Shown here in pieces: positions 54,295 to 62,777 of a stretch of 64,000 bases of DNA. The first letter of the stretch is position 1; the number at the start of each line of letters is the position of its first letter. Where the stretch lies: assembly GCF_030817475.1 (NCBI RefSeq), contig NZ_JAUSZJ010000002.1, positions 2,638,501 through 2,702,500 of the forward strand. Reading direction: 5' to 3'. The DNA is from Streptomyces sp. V2I9 (GTDB lineage: Bacteria; Actinomycetota; Actinomycetes; Streptomycetales; Streptomycetaceae). The position numbers and the translations under genes were made by a program. The notes below the pieces were generated by a model, which saw only the letters and a program-made list of their open reading frames with translations, had not been told where the DNA came from and did no database searches.

Positions 54295-55950
54295 CTGACT
54301 GTCCACGCGCTCAACGAACTCCTGCTCGTCTGCTCGCTCGTCCTGCTCGTCGCCGTGGCGGCGGTACGGATCTCCTCGCGCAGCGGGCTCCCCAGCCTGC
54401 TCCTGTACCTCGGCATCGGGATCGCCCTGGGGCAGGACGGCATCTTCGACGTCAAGTTCGACAACGCCGAGCTGACGCAGGTGATCGGCTACGCCGCCCT
54501 GGTCGTCATCCTGGCCGAGGGCGGGCTCGGAGCGAAGTGGAAAGAGGTCAGACCGGTCCTGCCGGCGGCCGCCGTCGTCTCGACCGTCGGCGTCGGCATC
54601 AGCGTGGGCATCACCGCCGCCGCGGCGCACTACCTCGTCGGCCTGGACTGGCGCCAGGCCCTCATCATCGGTGCGGTCGTCTCCTCGACCGACGCCGCGG
54701 CCGTCTTCTCCGTGCTGCGCCGGGTGCCTCTGCCACCCCGGATCACCGGGGTCCTGGAGGCCGAGTCCGGCTTCAACGACGCTCCCGTCGTCATCCTGGT
54801 CGTCGCGTTCTCCGCCGTCGGCCCGGTCGAGCACTGGTACGTCCTGGTCGCGGAGATCGCCCTGGAGCTGGCCATCGGCGCCGCCGTCGGCATCGCGGTC
54901 GGCTGGCTCGGGTCCCTCGGACTGCGGCACGTGGCCCTGCCCGCCTCCGGCCTCTATCCGATCGCCGTGATGGCCATCGCCGTCTCGGCGTACGCGGCGG
55001 GCGCCATGGCCCACGGCAGCGGGTTCCTCGCCGTCTACCTGGCGGCGATGATCCTCGGCAACTCCAAGCTGCCCCACTGGCCCGCCACCCGCGGTTTCGC
55101 CGACGGGCTCGGCTGGCTGGCCCAGATCGGCATGTTCGTGCTGCTCGGCCTGCTGGTCACCCCGCACGACCTGGTCGACGACTTCTGGCCGGCCGTCGTC
55201 GTGGGCCTGGTGCTGACCATGGTGGCGCGGCCGCTGTCGGTCTTCCTGAGCCTCGCGCCGTTCCGGATGCCGGCCCGCGAGAAGGCCCTCATGTCCTGGG
55301 CCGGACTGCGCGGGGCGGTCCCCATCGTCCTGGCGACCATTCCGATGGTGTCCGGGGTGGAGGGCAGTACGAGGATCTTCAACATCGTCTTCGTCCTGGT
55401 CATCGTCTACACCCTGGTCCAGGGCCCGACGCTCCCCTGGGTCGCGAGCAAGCTGAACATCGCGGAGGACCCGGCCGAAGCGGACGACCTCGGCATCGAG
55501 TCGGCCCCGCTGGAGCGGCTGCGCGGGCACCTCCTGTCGGTCGAAGTCCCCGCGAAGTCGAAGATGCACGGCGTCGAGGTCGGGGAACTCCGCCTCCCGG
55601 CCGGCGCGGCGGTCACGCTGGTGGTCCGGGAGAACCAGAGCTTCGTGCCGTCCCCGGCGACGGTCCTGCGGCGCGGGGACGAGCTGCTGGTGGTGGCCAC
55701 CGATCCGGTACGCGACCGGACGGAGGAACGGCTGCGGGCGGTCGCCGAGGGCGGCAAGCTGGCCGGCTGGCTGGGCACCGGCGGGTCCCCCTCGTCCGGC
55801 CCGCCCGGCGCGGCGGGGTCCCAGGGCGGCTCCGCCATCCCGCAGGCGATGAAGCTGGCGAAGAAGCTCGGCGGAGCCGGGGCCGACTCACGGGCGCGCA
55901 CGGGCGCCAACGGAAGCGGGAGCGGGAGCGGTACCAAGACGCGCTCCTGA
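54295..55950 (+). CDS. Monovalent cation/proton antiporter with RCK_C domain (NhaP2-like)
   Basis: 551 residues. Twelve to thirteen membrane helices (to about residue 385) are CPA-type; SSTDAAAVFSVLR and ESGFNDAPVV hold the ion-binding residues. A TrkA-C/RCK_C domain follows (about 405-490: LLSVEVPAKSKMHGVEVGEL) and binds regulatory ligands. The Gly/Ser tail is disordered. A CTG at 54295 with GGAAGGA 8 bases upstream begins TVHALNELLL, the natural first helix; later GTG codons would cut it. CTG is rare but known in Streptomyces. Confidence 0.88.
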   Translation: MTVHALNELLLVCSLVLLVAVAAVRISSRSGLPSLLLYLGIGIALGQDGIFDVKFDNAELTQVIGYAALVVILAEGGLGAKWKEVRPVLPAAAVVSTVGVGISVGITAAAAHYLVGLDWRQALIIGAVVSSTDAAAVFSVLRRVPLPPRITGVLEAESGFNDAPVVILVVAFSAVGPVEHWYVLVAEIALELAIGAAVGIAVGWLGSLGLRHVALPASGLYPIAVMAIAVSAYAAGAMAHGSGFLAVYLAAMILGNSKLPHWPATRGFADGLGWLAQIGMFVLLGLLVTPHDLVDDFWPAVVVGLVLTMVARPLSVFLSLAPFRMPAREKALMSWAGLRGAVPIVLATIPMVSGVEGSTRIFNIVFVLVIVYTLVQGPTLPWVASKLNIAEDPAEADDLGIESAPLERLRGHLLSVEVPAKSKMHGVEVGELRLPAGAAVTLVVRENQSFVPSPATVLRRGDELLVVATDPVRDRTEERLRAVAEGGKLAGWLGTGGSPSSGPPGAAGSQGGSAIPQAMKLAKKLGGAGADSRARTGANGSGSGSGTKTRS

Positions 55951-56285
55951 GTCCCCACAAGGCGACACCACAGGCGATACGCGGCGAACGCGTCATAGAT
56001 CACAGGACGACAGAGAAGCTCTGTGCGCAATCGCAGGCACACAGGGCTTCTCGCCTGTACCATGAAGGCAAACCTGATCGACCAACTCTGTCTGAAGCAG
56101 AGCTGGCGCGACCGTATGGCGGTCGTGGTGTCCCTTCGCCCGGCGTCTCTCTCGCCGATGGCAGCGGGGCCCCCGGCATCTACCGCAGTTCCGCGCGAAG
56201 AGGACAGCTCTCGGCCGCTTCCGTCCGGCCCGCCCCACGAGGGCGCCGGGAAGCAGGGCTACCAGGCGGCAGAAAGGCAAGGACC
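55951..56285. promoter_or_regulatory. Leader region with several hairpins upstream of the MFS gene
   Basis: 335 bases. A stem gagaagctctgtg/cacagggcttctc lies at 56013-56052; then ctctg...cagag and cgaccg...cggtcg hairpins follow around 56090-56125. They could be a terminator for the antiporter, an attenuator or a structured leader. I recognise no known riboswitch class. Confidence 0.45.
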
Positions 56286-57566
56286 GTGGCGACCACGGTC
56301 TCCGACCGCCCCGGATACGGGCAACTGCTGCGCACCCCCGGTGCGTGGACCTTCCTCCTTCCGGGCTTCGCCGCACGGCAGCCCTTCGCGATGCTCACCA
56401 TCGGCATCGTCCTCCTCGTGCAGCACACGACCGGCTCGTACGGCAGCGCGGGCGCCGTCGCGGCCGTCTCCGGCGTCTCCATGGCGCTGTTCGCCCCGCA
56501 GAGCGGCAAGCTCGCCGACCGCTTCGGCCAGCGTGCCGTCCTGCTGCCGGGGGTCCTGCTCCACACCGTCTCCGTGAGCGTCCTGACCGTTCTGGCGCTG
56601 GCGGACGCACCCCTGTGGGCGCTGTTCGCCGCCGCCGTGCCGACCGGTGCGTCGATCCCGCAGATCGGCCCCATGGTGCGGGCCCGGTGGGCGGCGATGC
56701 TGGGGGCCACCCCCGACCGGCCCGCTTCCCCGCTGATGTCCACCGCGGCCGCGTTCGAGTCGGTGACGGACGAGTTCACCTTCGTCCTCGGCCCGGTGAT
56801 CGCCACCGCGCTGTGCACCGGAGTGCATCCGGCGGCCGGACTGGCCACCGAGGCCGCCCTGACCTTGATCGGCGGCCTGCTCTTCGCCGCGCAGCGCGCC
56901 ACCCAGCCGGCTCCCCGCCCCGCGGCCACCGCGGCCGAACCGCACGCCTCGGCGCTCTCCGTGCCCGGCGTCCGGGTTCTGATCGTCGCCTTCCTGGGTA
57001 TCGGTGCGGTCTTCGGCGGGATGCAGGTCTCGCTGACCGCGTTCTCCGAGGAGATCGGCCATCCCGGAGTGAACGGAGTGCTCTACGGGATCTTCGCGGC
57101 GGGCAACATGCTGGCCGGCATCGCCTGCGGCGCCATCGCCTGGAAGAGCAGCCCGCGCCGCCGGCTGATCGTCGGATACGTGGCGCTGACCCTGACCGCG
57201 TCCGGGCTGTGGGCCGTGCACTCGGTGCCGCTGCTGGCCGGGCTCGGCCTGCTGGTCGGCCTCTGCATCGCCCCGGCGCTGATCAGCGGCTACACCCTGG
57301 TCGAGGCGCTGGTGCCCGCCACCGCCCGTACCGAGGCGTTCACCTGGCTGACGGGCGCGGTGGCGCTCGGCCAGGCGGCGGCCGTGACCGCGGCGGGACA
57401 GCTCGCCGACGCCCATGGCGCGAGCACCGGTTTCCTGGTGCCGCTGGCCGGAACCGCACTGGCCCTGGTGACCCTGCTGGCCCTGCGTTCGCGGCTGACT
57501 CCCCCGGCCTCGGGGCGCACCGTAGCGCGTGGGATCGGTCACCGCGAGCCGGTCACGGTGGACTGA
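56286..57566 (+). CDS. MFS transporter
   Basis: 426 residues with twelve hydrophobic segments. The first half has GKLADRFGQR in the cytoplasmic loop (G-x-L-a-D-r-x-G-x-R, MFS motif A). The substrate cannot be told. GTG 56286 has AAGG and follows the hairpin leader. The C-terminus is Arg-rich and cytoplasmic. The next gene lies 66 bases downstream with its own control site. Confidence 0.9.
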   Translation: MATTVSDRPGYGQLLRTPGAWTFLLPGFAARQPFAMLTIGIVLLVQHTTGSYGSAGAVAAVSGVSMALFAPQSGKLADRFGQRAVLLPGVLLHTVSVSVLTVLALADAPLWALFAAAVPTGASIPQIGPMVRARWAAMLGATPDRPASPLMSTAAAFESVTDEFTFVLGPVIATALCTGVHPAAGLATEAALTLIGGLLFAAQRATQPAPRPAATAAEPHASALSVPGVRVLIVAFLGIGAVFGGMQVSLTAFSEEIGHPGVNGVLYGIFAAGNMLAGIACGAIAWKSSPRRRLIVGYVALTLTASGLWAVHSVPLLAGLGLLVGLCIAPALISGYTLVEALVPATARTEAFTWLTGAVALGQAAAVTAAGQLADAHGASTGFLVPLAGTALALVTLLALRSRLTPPASGRTVARGIGHREPVTVD

Positions 57567-57596
57567 TCCGGCGGAATACGTCAGTATGGAGTGTCG

Positions 57597-57623
57597 TTAG
57601 CACTCATTGAGTGAGAGTGCCAG
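57597..57623 (+). promoter_or_regulatory. CIRCE-like element upstream of fmdB-type gene
   Basis: ttagcactc, nine bases, gagtgccag. The CIRCE consensus is TTAGCACTC-N9-GAGTGCTAA; the left half is perfect and the right half matches 7 of 9. Its right end overlaps the Shine-Dalgarno, as expected for HrcA control. Confidence 0.7.
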
Positions 57624-57632
57624 GAGGAGCAA

Positions 57633-57971
57633 GTGCCGACCTATCAGTACCAGTGCACCGAGTGCGGCGAGGGCCTCGAGGCGGTGCAGAAGTTCACCGA
57701 TGACGCCCTGACCGTGTGCCCGAGCTGCGACGGACGCCTGAAGAAGGTGTTCTCCGCGGTCGGCATCGTCTTCAAGGGATCCGGTTTCTACCGGAACGAC
57801 AGCCGTGGCTCCTCGTCGAGCAGCACGCCGGCGTCGACGTCCTCGAAGTCGTCCGACTCCACGTCGTCCTCGTCGTCGGGTTCGGACACGAAGGCGAGCG
57901 CGTCGTCGTCCGCCTCCTCCTCGTCGTCGGCCTCCGCGCCGGCCTCGTCGAGCAGTACGTCGGCCGCCTGA
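57633..57971 (+). CDS. FmdB-family zinc-ribbon protein
   Basis: 112 residues. MPTYQYQCTECGEGLEAVQ and CPSCDGRLKKVFSAVGIVFKG form the FmdB zinc ribbon (two CxxC pairs); FYRNDSR ends the fold. From residue about 60 the chain is Ser/Ala-rich with no structure. The function of FmdB proteins is unknown. GTG 57633 follows AGGAGG; a CIRCE-like element overlaps the site, so heat-shock (HrcA) control is possible. Confidence 0.9.
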   Translation: MPTYQYQCTECGEGLEAVQKFTDDALTVCPSCDGRLKKVFSAVGIVFKGSGFYRNDSRGSSSSSTPASTSSKSSDSTSSSSSGSDTKASASSSASSSSSASAPASSSSTSAA

Positions 57972-58123
57972 GCCCGCGTACGCCCCACCCGCTTTTCCCT
58001 GGACCCCGCCGAGTTCTCTCGGCGGGGTCCCGGCGTCGGGCGGGCGTCCGAGAAGCGACACCTGTACGGGGCTTCACGCGGGCGGCCGTCGGGCGGGGCC
58101 CTCCGTGCGGATACGGTGACCGC

Positions 58124-59059
58124 ATGGCGAACGCACATACGGACACGGGCTCCGGTACGGGTACGGCGAGCACGGGCGCGGCGGCGACACGTACCGGCGC
58201 GGCGGGCACGGGTACGGCGGGTGCCGAGGGCGCGGCGGAGATCGGTGTCATCGGCGGCTCGGGCTTCTACTCCTTCCTGGAGGACGTCACCGAGGTCTCC
58301 GTGGACACCCCTTACGGCAAGCCGAGCGACTCGGTCTTCCTGGGCGAGCTCGGCGGCCGGAAGGTCGCCTTCCTGCCCCGCCACGGACGCGGCCACCACC
58401 TGCCGCCGCACCGCATCAACTACCGGGCCAACCTGTGGGCGCTGCGCTCCGTAGGAGTCCGGCAGGTGCTCGGGCCGTGCGCGGTGGGCGGGCTGCGCCC
58501 GGAGTTCGGACCGGGCACCCTGCTCGTCCCCGATCAGCTGGTGGACCGCACCAGGACCCGCGTGCAGACCTTCTACGACGGTGAGCCCCGGCTCGACGGA
58601 ACCGTGCCCAACGTCGTGCATCTGGGCTTCGCCGACCCGTACTGCCCCGAGGGCCGCAAGGCGGCGCTCGCGGCGGCTCGCGGACGGGAGTGGGAGCCGG
58701 TGGACGGCGGCACTCTGGTGGTGGTCGAGGGCCCCCGGTTCTCGACGCGCGCGGAGTCGCGCTGGCACGCGGCGATGGGCTGGTCGGTCGTGGGCATGAC
58801 AGGGCACCCGGAGGCGGTCCTCGCCCGTGAGCTGGGACTCTGCTACACCACGATGACCCTGGTGACCGATCTGGACGCGGGGGCCGAGGCGGGCGAGGGC
58901 GTCTCGCACGAGGAAGTGCTCCAGGTGTTCGCGGCCAACGTGGACCGGCTCCGCTCGGTCCTGTTCGACGCGGTGGCGGGACTGCCGAAGACGGAAAGCC
59001 GCGACTGCGCCTGCGCCCGTGCGCTGGACGGGATCGATACGGGGATCGCGCTGCCGTAG
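58124..59059 (+). CDS. S-methyl-5'-thioadenosine phosphorylase
   Basis: 311 residues. After a low-complexity Thr/Gly/Ala start of about 38 residues, IGVIGGSGFYSFL begins the phosphorylase; FLPRHGRGHHLPPHRINYRAN binds phosphate, GTLVVVEGPRFSTRAESR and GMTGHPEAVLARELGLCYTT bind the nucleoside. It cleaves MTA (or related nucleosides) to adenine and the sugar phosphate in the methionine salvage route. It lies 152 bases after the FmdB gene. The start at ATG 58124 is the likely one; an internal start is possible because of the unusual N-terminus. Confidence 0.92.
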   Translation: MANAHTDTGSGTGTASTGAAATRTGAAGTGTAGAEGAAEIGVIGGSGFYSFLEDVTEVSVDTPYGKPSDSVFLGELGGRKVAFLPRHGRGHHLPPHRINYRANLWALRSVGVRQVLGPCAVGGLRPEFGPGTLLVPDQLVDRTRTRVQTFYDGEPRLDGTVPNVVHLGFADPYCPEGRKAALAAARGREWEPVDGGTLVVVEGPRFSTRAESRWHAAMGWSVVGMTGHPEAVLARELGLCYTTMTLVTDLDAGAEAGEGVSHEEVLQVFAANVDRLRSVLFDAVAGLPKTESRDCACARALDGIDTGIALP

Positions 59060-59080
59060 CGGGGACCGCAGCGGGTCTGC

Positions 59081-59158
59081 GTGACGCGTCGGCGTGACGC
59101 GTCGGCACAGGCGGGCGTCGTGATGTGTCGGCACGGGCGGGGGTCGTGATGTGTCGGC
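59081..59158. repeat. Tandem repeats of 13 and 26 bp
   Basis: gtgacgcgtcggc occurs twice (59081-59106), followed by two 26-bp copies at 59107-59132 and 59133-59158 that differ at two positions. Non-coding. Confidence 0.9.
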
Positions 59159-59196
59159 GCGGGGCTTCAGTGCGGGGCCCCGGTGCGGGGCGGTCC

Positions 59197-59223
59197 GCCT
59201 GTCTGCCTGTCTGCCTGTCTGCC
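59197..59223. repeat. 8-bp tandem repeat
   Basis: Unit gcctgtct, three full copies plus three bases. Non-coding. Confidence 0.9.
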
Positions 59224-59399
59224 GCACCAGGTGCTGTCGCAGGCTGCCGCGCCGGACGCCGTAGCGGGTTGCCGCCTCCCCTCCGGACGGGGCGGGACCG
59301 GGCCGGACCGGGGGCCCTCACCGGATCGGGTGACGGTTTTTTCCCCATCCCAGAGGCTGTCCACAGGCCTCAGCGGGATCTGCTCGGACCGTGGAAAGT

Positions 59400-59439
59400 A
59401 AGGGGAGTTCGGCCGGATCAACCGGAACGGACTCCCCTT
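59400..59439 (+). terminator. Terminator-like hairpin
   Basis: aaggggagt (59400-59408) pairs with actcccctt (59431-59439), with an inner ccgg/ccgg stem, followed by ttcctg. It lies far (340 bases) beyond the phosphorylase stop. Confidence 0.55.
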
Positions 59440-59527
59440 TTCCTGCTTCCCGGCGCTTCTCCTTTGCGCACGTTCCTGCTTTTCTGCGCTTCTCCTTGCG
59501 CACGTCGGCCCGATCCCAGGTGGTGCC

Positions 59528-60256
59528 ATGTCCCGGTCCTCGTCTCCGCCCACGCCCGCGTCCGCTTCGCCCCTCCCCTCCACCCCCTCCTGGTGCGCGC
59601 ACGCGGGGCAGCGCTCCCCCGCCGTCTCGGCATCTCCTACCGGCTCCCCTCCCGCTTCCGCCTTCGGGGGACGCGGTGAACCGCCGCCCCGGCCGCCGTC
59701 GCCGGTGCCCGCACCGTGCGGGGTGGGGCCGTTCGCTCCGCTGCGGGTGCGGGGCGGTGGCCCGGACCGGCTCCGCCGGATGCTGCGCCGCCAGCGGCGC
59801 GCGGCCGCGACGGGTCTCGCGCTGGCGGGAGCGGCACTGGCCACCACGGGCCTCAGCGGCGCCGACGGGGAGGCCCGGCTGTCGGCGACGGCTCCGCCGG
59901 GGGCCGGCCGGGCGTCCGTGCGGCTGGTGTCCGCCCCGGTGCGGGTCGCGGACCCGGAGACGGTGCGGCTGCTGCGACCGGGCGACCGGGTCGATGTGAT
60001 CGCGGTCGGTGACGCGGGCGGCGAAGCACGGGTGGTGGCCCGTGGGGCGCGGGTGGCGAAGGTGCCGGCGTCCGGAGCGGGAGCGGGGGCGGGGGCCGGT
60101 GAGGACACGGTGGACGATGGCGTCGTATCGGGGCCGGGGGCCGGGGCGCGTGCCGGGACGCTGGTGGTGTTGTCCGTGGAGCGGTCGACGGCCACGGCGC
60201 TGCTGGGCGCGGGGGTTTCGGGGCGGCTCGCCGTGGCGGTGTCGGATGGGCACTGA
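59528..60256 (+). CDS. SAF-domain (RcpC/CpaB-like) protein
   Basis: 242 residues. A Ser/Pro-rich N-terminus (about 1-75), a basic stretch (RLRRMLRRQRR), one hydrophobic helix (ATGLALAGAALATTGL, about 93-108), then a SAF-like beta domain: SVRLVSAPVRVADPETVRLL, RPGDRVDVIAV. This resembles the pilus-assembly protein CpaB/RcpC, but no pilus genes are near. It would be membrane-anchored with the SAF domain outside. ATG 59528 has no strong site (ggtgcc). Confidence 0.8.
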   Translation: MSRSSSPPTPASASPLPSTPSWCAHAGQRSPAVSASPTGSPPASAFGGRGEPPPRPPSPVPAPCGVGPFAPLRVRGGGPDRLRRMLRRQRRAAATGLALAGAALATTGLSGADGEARLSATAPPGAGRASVRLVSAPVRVADPETVRLLRPGDRVDVIAVGDAGGEARVVARGARVAKVPASGAGAGAGAGEDTVDDGVVSGPGAGARAGTLVVLSVERSTATALLGAGVSGRLAVAVSDGH

Positions 60257-60463
60257 TGGGAAGGGGCCCACTGTGGCGTGTCCGCCGTTCACCGACGGAA
60301 AGGGGCTCGCAGGTGGGCTGGAGGACGTCCAGCCGACCCGGACCGGCCTTGGGCGGCGGCCCCGCCGACCGGCCCTGCCCGTTCCCGCGCGGCGGTCCGG
60401 GCGGTGCCGACAGGGCCGTCGCTCCGAGCCCGCGCGAGGGCGGGTGACTCGCCGGGCCGCCCG

Positions 60464-60694
60464 TCAGATGTGGTGGGGCGGCTTCTCGTCCAGGAAACGC
60501 GCCAGATCTGCGGCGCTGCCGCCGGCCGGAGGCCGCTCGCCCCATCCCTGGTCCGTATCGTCCGCCGACTGCCGGTCCAGCGGATCGTCGAAGATCAGAA
60601 CCGGTTTGGGCTTCGGTTCGCGGGGCTGCCGATCCTGCGGCTGCTGCTCCTGTTGCTTCGCATCGCGCGGTCGGGGGGCGGGGGCGGCACTCAT
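60464..60694 (-). CDS. Small conserved-looking hypothetical protein
   Basis: 76 residues: a Pro/Gln/Arg-rich N-terminus (residues 1-30), then KPVLIFDDPLDRQSADDTD and a C-terminal DLARFLDEKPPHHI. I do not recognise a domain. Composition and third-position bias support a real gene. GGAG lies only 4 bases before ATG 60694. A 14-bp hairpin (60705-60738) is immediately upstream of the ribosome binding site. Confidence 0.7.
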   Translation of the reverse strand: MSAAPAPRPRDAKQQEQQPQDRQPREPKPKPVLIFDDPLDRQSADDTDQGWGERPPAGGSAADLARFLDEKPPHHI

Positions 60695-60704
60695 ATCTCC
60701 AGGG

Positions 60705-60738
60705 TACGGCGGCCCACCGCGAGGGGTGGGCCGCCGTA
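60705..60738 (-). promoter_or_regulatory. 14-bp hairpin in the leader of the 76-residue gene
   Basis: 60705-60718 pairs perfectly with 60725-60738 (6-base loop). No gene reads into it from upstream on the minus strand, so it is a leader structure or promoter-region palindrome and not an ordinary terminator. Confidence 0.5.
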
Positions 60739-61136
60739 GGTCCGGGGAGGCGGAGGCCGGCGGACTTCGGATCGAGGACCCACGAGCCGGGCACGACGAG
60801 GGACGAGAAGGAAGGCGGACGCGGTCGGCCCCCTTCGGCCGTACCGGTGCTACCCGGCGTCCACGCGTCGGTCAGGACCGTCAACCGTAGGGGCGGGGAT
60901 GCGCTGACCTAGAGGAGGGGTGGGCGGGGGGCCGGAGGGTGGGGGACGGGCTTGCGCGGGGGCGCGCAGGGACCGATCCGGGCGGATGCTTCACAGCGGC
61001 GGCCGGTCCGAGCGGGTGACTGAAGGCGGCGGCCGATCCGAGCGGGGGCTTGCGCGCCGGGTTCGTGCCGCCGGTACGTTCGCAGCGCATCGGTCCGCGT
61101 TCTCGCGGGCCCCTACCCGACCGGAGGAGCCGCACG
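60739..61136. other. Intergenic region with a 30-base-period repeat
   Basis: No gene seen. Two near-identical 21-bp copies lie at 60996-61016 and 61026-61046 (one base different), upstream of the P1 peptidase. GGAGGA before 61137 is that gene's ribosome binding site. Confidence 0.6.
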
Positions 61137-62381
61137 ATGACATCCGTGGACCCTGGGGGACCCGTGGAGCCGAAGAACACCGACGAGACCGCACGCCTCG
61201 GGGGTTCCGGCGCCGGAGCCGGGGCCGCCGGTGAAGTTGGGACCGAGGGAGCCGAAGGCGCCGGGGACGCCGAGGCCCCCGACTCCGCTGCCACCGCCGG
61301 CTCCGGGACGGGGGCGCCGGGGGCCGCGGCGGAGGGTGCGCCGATGGTGGACGCGTTGACCGATGTGGCCGGCCTCCGGGTCGGGCACGCCGAGGTCTCC
61401 GGGGCGGGTGCGTTGAGCGGCACGACTGTCGTCCTGGCACCCGAGGGCGGGGCCGTGGCCGCTGTGGACGTACGGGGCGGTGGGCCGGGCACGCGGGAGA
61501 CGGACGCGCTGGACCCCCGCAACCTGGTGCAGCGGATCGACGCCGTCGTGCTCACGGGTGGCAGCGCGTACGGACTCGACGCAGCTTCCGGCGTGGTGGC
61601 CTGGCTGGAGGAGCAGGGCCGGGGAGTCCGGGTGGGGGCCGACCCGGCCCAGGTGGTGCCGGTCGTTCCCGCCGCCGCCCTCTTCGACCTCGGCCGGGGC
61701 GGTGACTGGCGGGCCCGTCCCGACGCCTCGACCGGCCGCGCCGCGGTGGAGGCGGCGGCCGCCACGGGTCCCGGTGCGCCCGTGGCCGAGGGCGGTGTGG
61801 GCGCGGGTACCGGCGCGGTGGCCGGCCAGCTCAAGGGCGGCATCGGCACGGCGAGCGTCCGCCTCGCCTCCGGGGTCACGGTGGCCGCCCTCGTCGCGGT
61901 GAACGCGGCGGGCGCCGTGGTGGACCCCCGGACCGGGGTGCTGTTCGGGGAGTACGGGGCGGAAGAGCCTCCGGCGCATCCCCCGGCCGGGGTCCACGCG
62001 GCGGCGGTACGACGTCTCGCGCGGGAGCGGGAGGAGACGGAGGCGGCCGGGGGTGGGGTGCCGCCGTTCAACACGACGATCGCGGTCGTCGCCACGGACG
62101 CCGACCTGACCCGCGCGCAGGCCCAGAAACTGGCGGGCACCGCGCACGACGGACTGGCGCGCGCGGTGCGCCCGGTCCATCTGCTGACCGACGGGGACAC
62201 CGTGTTCACGCTGGCCACCGGGCAGAAGCCGGTGCCGACGGGGGATCCGGGTGCGGTCAACGAGATCCTGGCGGCGGGCGCCGATGTCCTGGCGCGCGCC
62301 ATCGTGAAGGCCGTGCGCGCGGCCCGGAGCACGCGGAGTCCGGGCGGCAGGACCCTCTCGTACACGGAGCTGTACGGCTAG
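61137..62381 (+). CDS. P1 (DmpA/NylC-like) family peptidase
   Basis: 414 residues. After a disordered Ala/Gly-rich N-terminus (about 65), LTDVAGLRVGHAEVS opens the domain; LTGGSAYGLDAASGVVAWLEEQG and GTGAVAGQLKGGIGTASV are typical. The Thr in PPFNTTIAVVATDA (about residue 310) is the likely autocleavage nucleophile. These are Ntn-like amidohydrolases/aminopeptidases. Here the substrate is unknown. A GGAGGA site precedes the ATG. Monocistronic. Confidence 0.9.
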   Translation: MTSVDPGGPVEPKNTDETARLGGSGAGAGAAGEVGTEGAEGAGDAEAPDSAATAGSGTGAPGAAAEGAPMVDALTDVAGLRVGHAEVSGAGALSGTTVVLAPEGGAVAAVDVRGGGPGTRETDALDPRNLVQRIDAVVLTGGSAYGLDAASGVVAWLEEQGRGVRVGADPAQVVPVVPAAALFDLGRGGDWRARPDASTGRAAVEAAAATGPGAPVAEGGVGAGTGAVAGQLKGGIGTASVRLASGVTVAALVAVNAAGAVVDPRTGVLFGEYGAEEPPAHPPAGVHAAAVRRLAREREETEAAGGGVPPFNTTIAVVATDADLTRAQAQKLAGTAHDGLARAVRPVHLLTDGDTVFTLATGQKPVPTGDPGAVNEILAAGADVLARAIVKAVRAARSTRSPGGRTLSYTELYG

Positions 62382-62777
62382 GCGCACGGGAAGACGAAGC
62401 GAGGGGGGAGGGACGCACGGGGAGATCGAGGGGACGGGAGCGGGAGAGGCGCACGGGGAGGAGGAGAAGCGGGAGCGGCAGGGGCGCACGGCGGGATCGA
62501 GTGGAAGGGAGCTTGAGGGGCGCACGGGGAGAGCGAAAGGCAGGAGCGGGAGGCCAGGTGGGGGCGCGTTCGGGGTGCAGGAGGGGCGCGCGAAGAACGG
62601 CCGACTCCCCACTCCTGCACGGGAGTTCACCCCCAACCGCCCGAAATGCGCCGGGAACAAGCGGGGAACTTTCTGCGTGGGCCTTACGTTTTTATGAACC
62701 CCGGTCACGATGTCGGACCCAGGGACTACGTTGAGCACGCACCAAGTAACACGCGGCGACGGCCTGGAGACACCACC
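62382..62777. other. Purine-rich intergenic region
   Basis: The first 200 bases are a G/A-rich tract with imperfect repeats of ggggcgcacggg; no gene or clear terminator. The last 130 bases contain the promoter region of the DUF6227-type gene (ttacgtttttatg is the most AT-rich part). Confidence 0.6.

Larger units (their letters stand above)
59060..59527. other. Intergenic region with repeats and a hairpin
   Basis: No gene. It holds tandem repeats (listed separately), a T-run after gggtgacgg near 59333, and a terminator-like hairpin at 59400-59439. The SAF-domain gene's promoter should lie in the last 100 bases. Confidence 0.6.

Noticed and set aside
59081..59223. Possible CRISPR array or origin iterons
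   Set aside because: Two- and three-copy tandem repeats of 26, 13 and 8 bp without spacers or replication genes.
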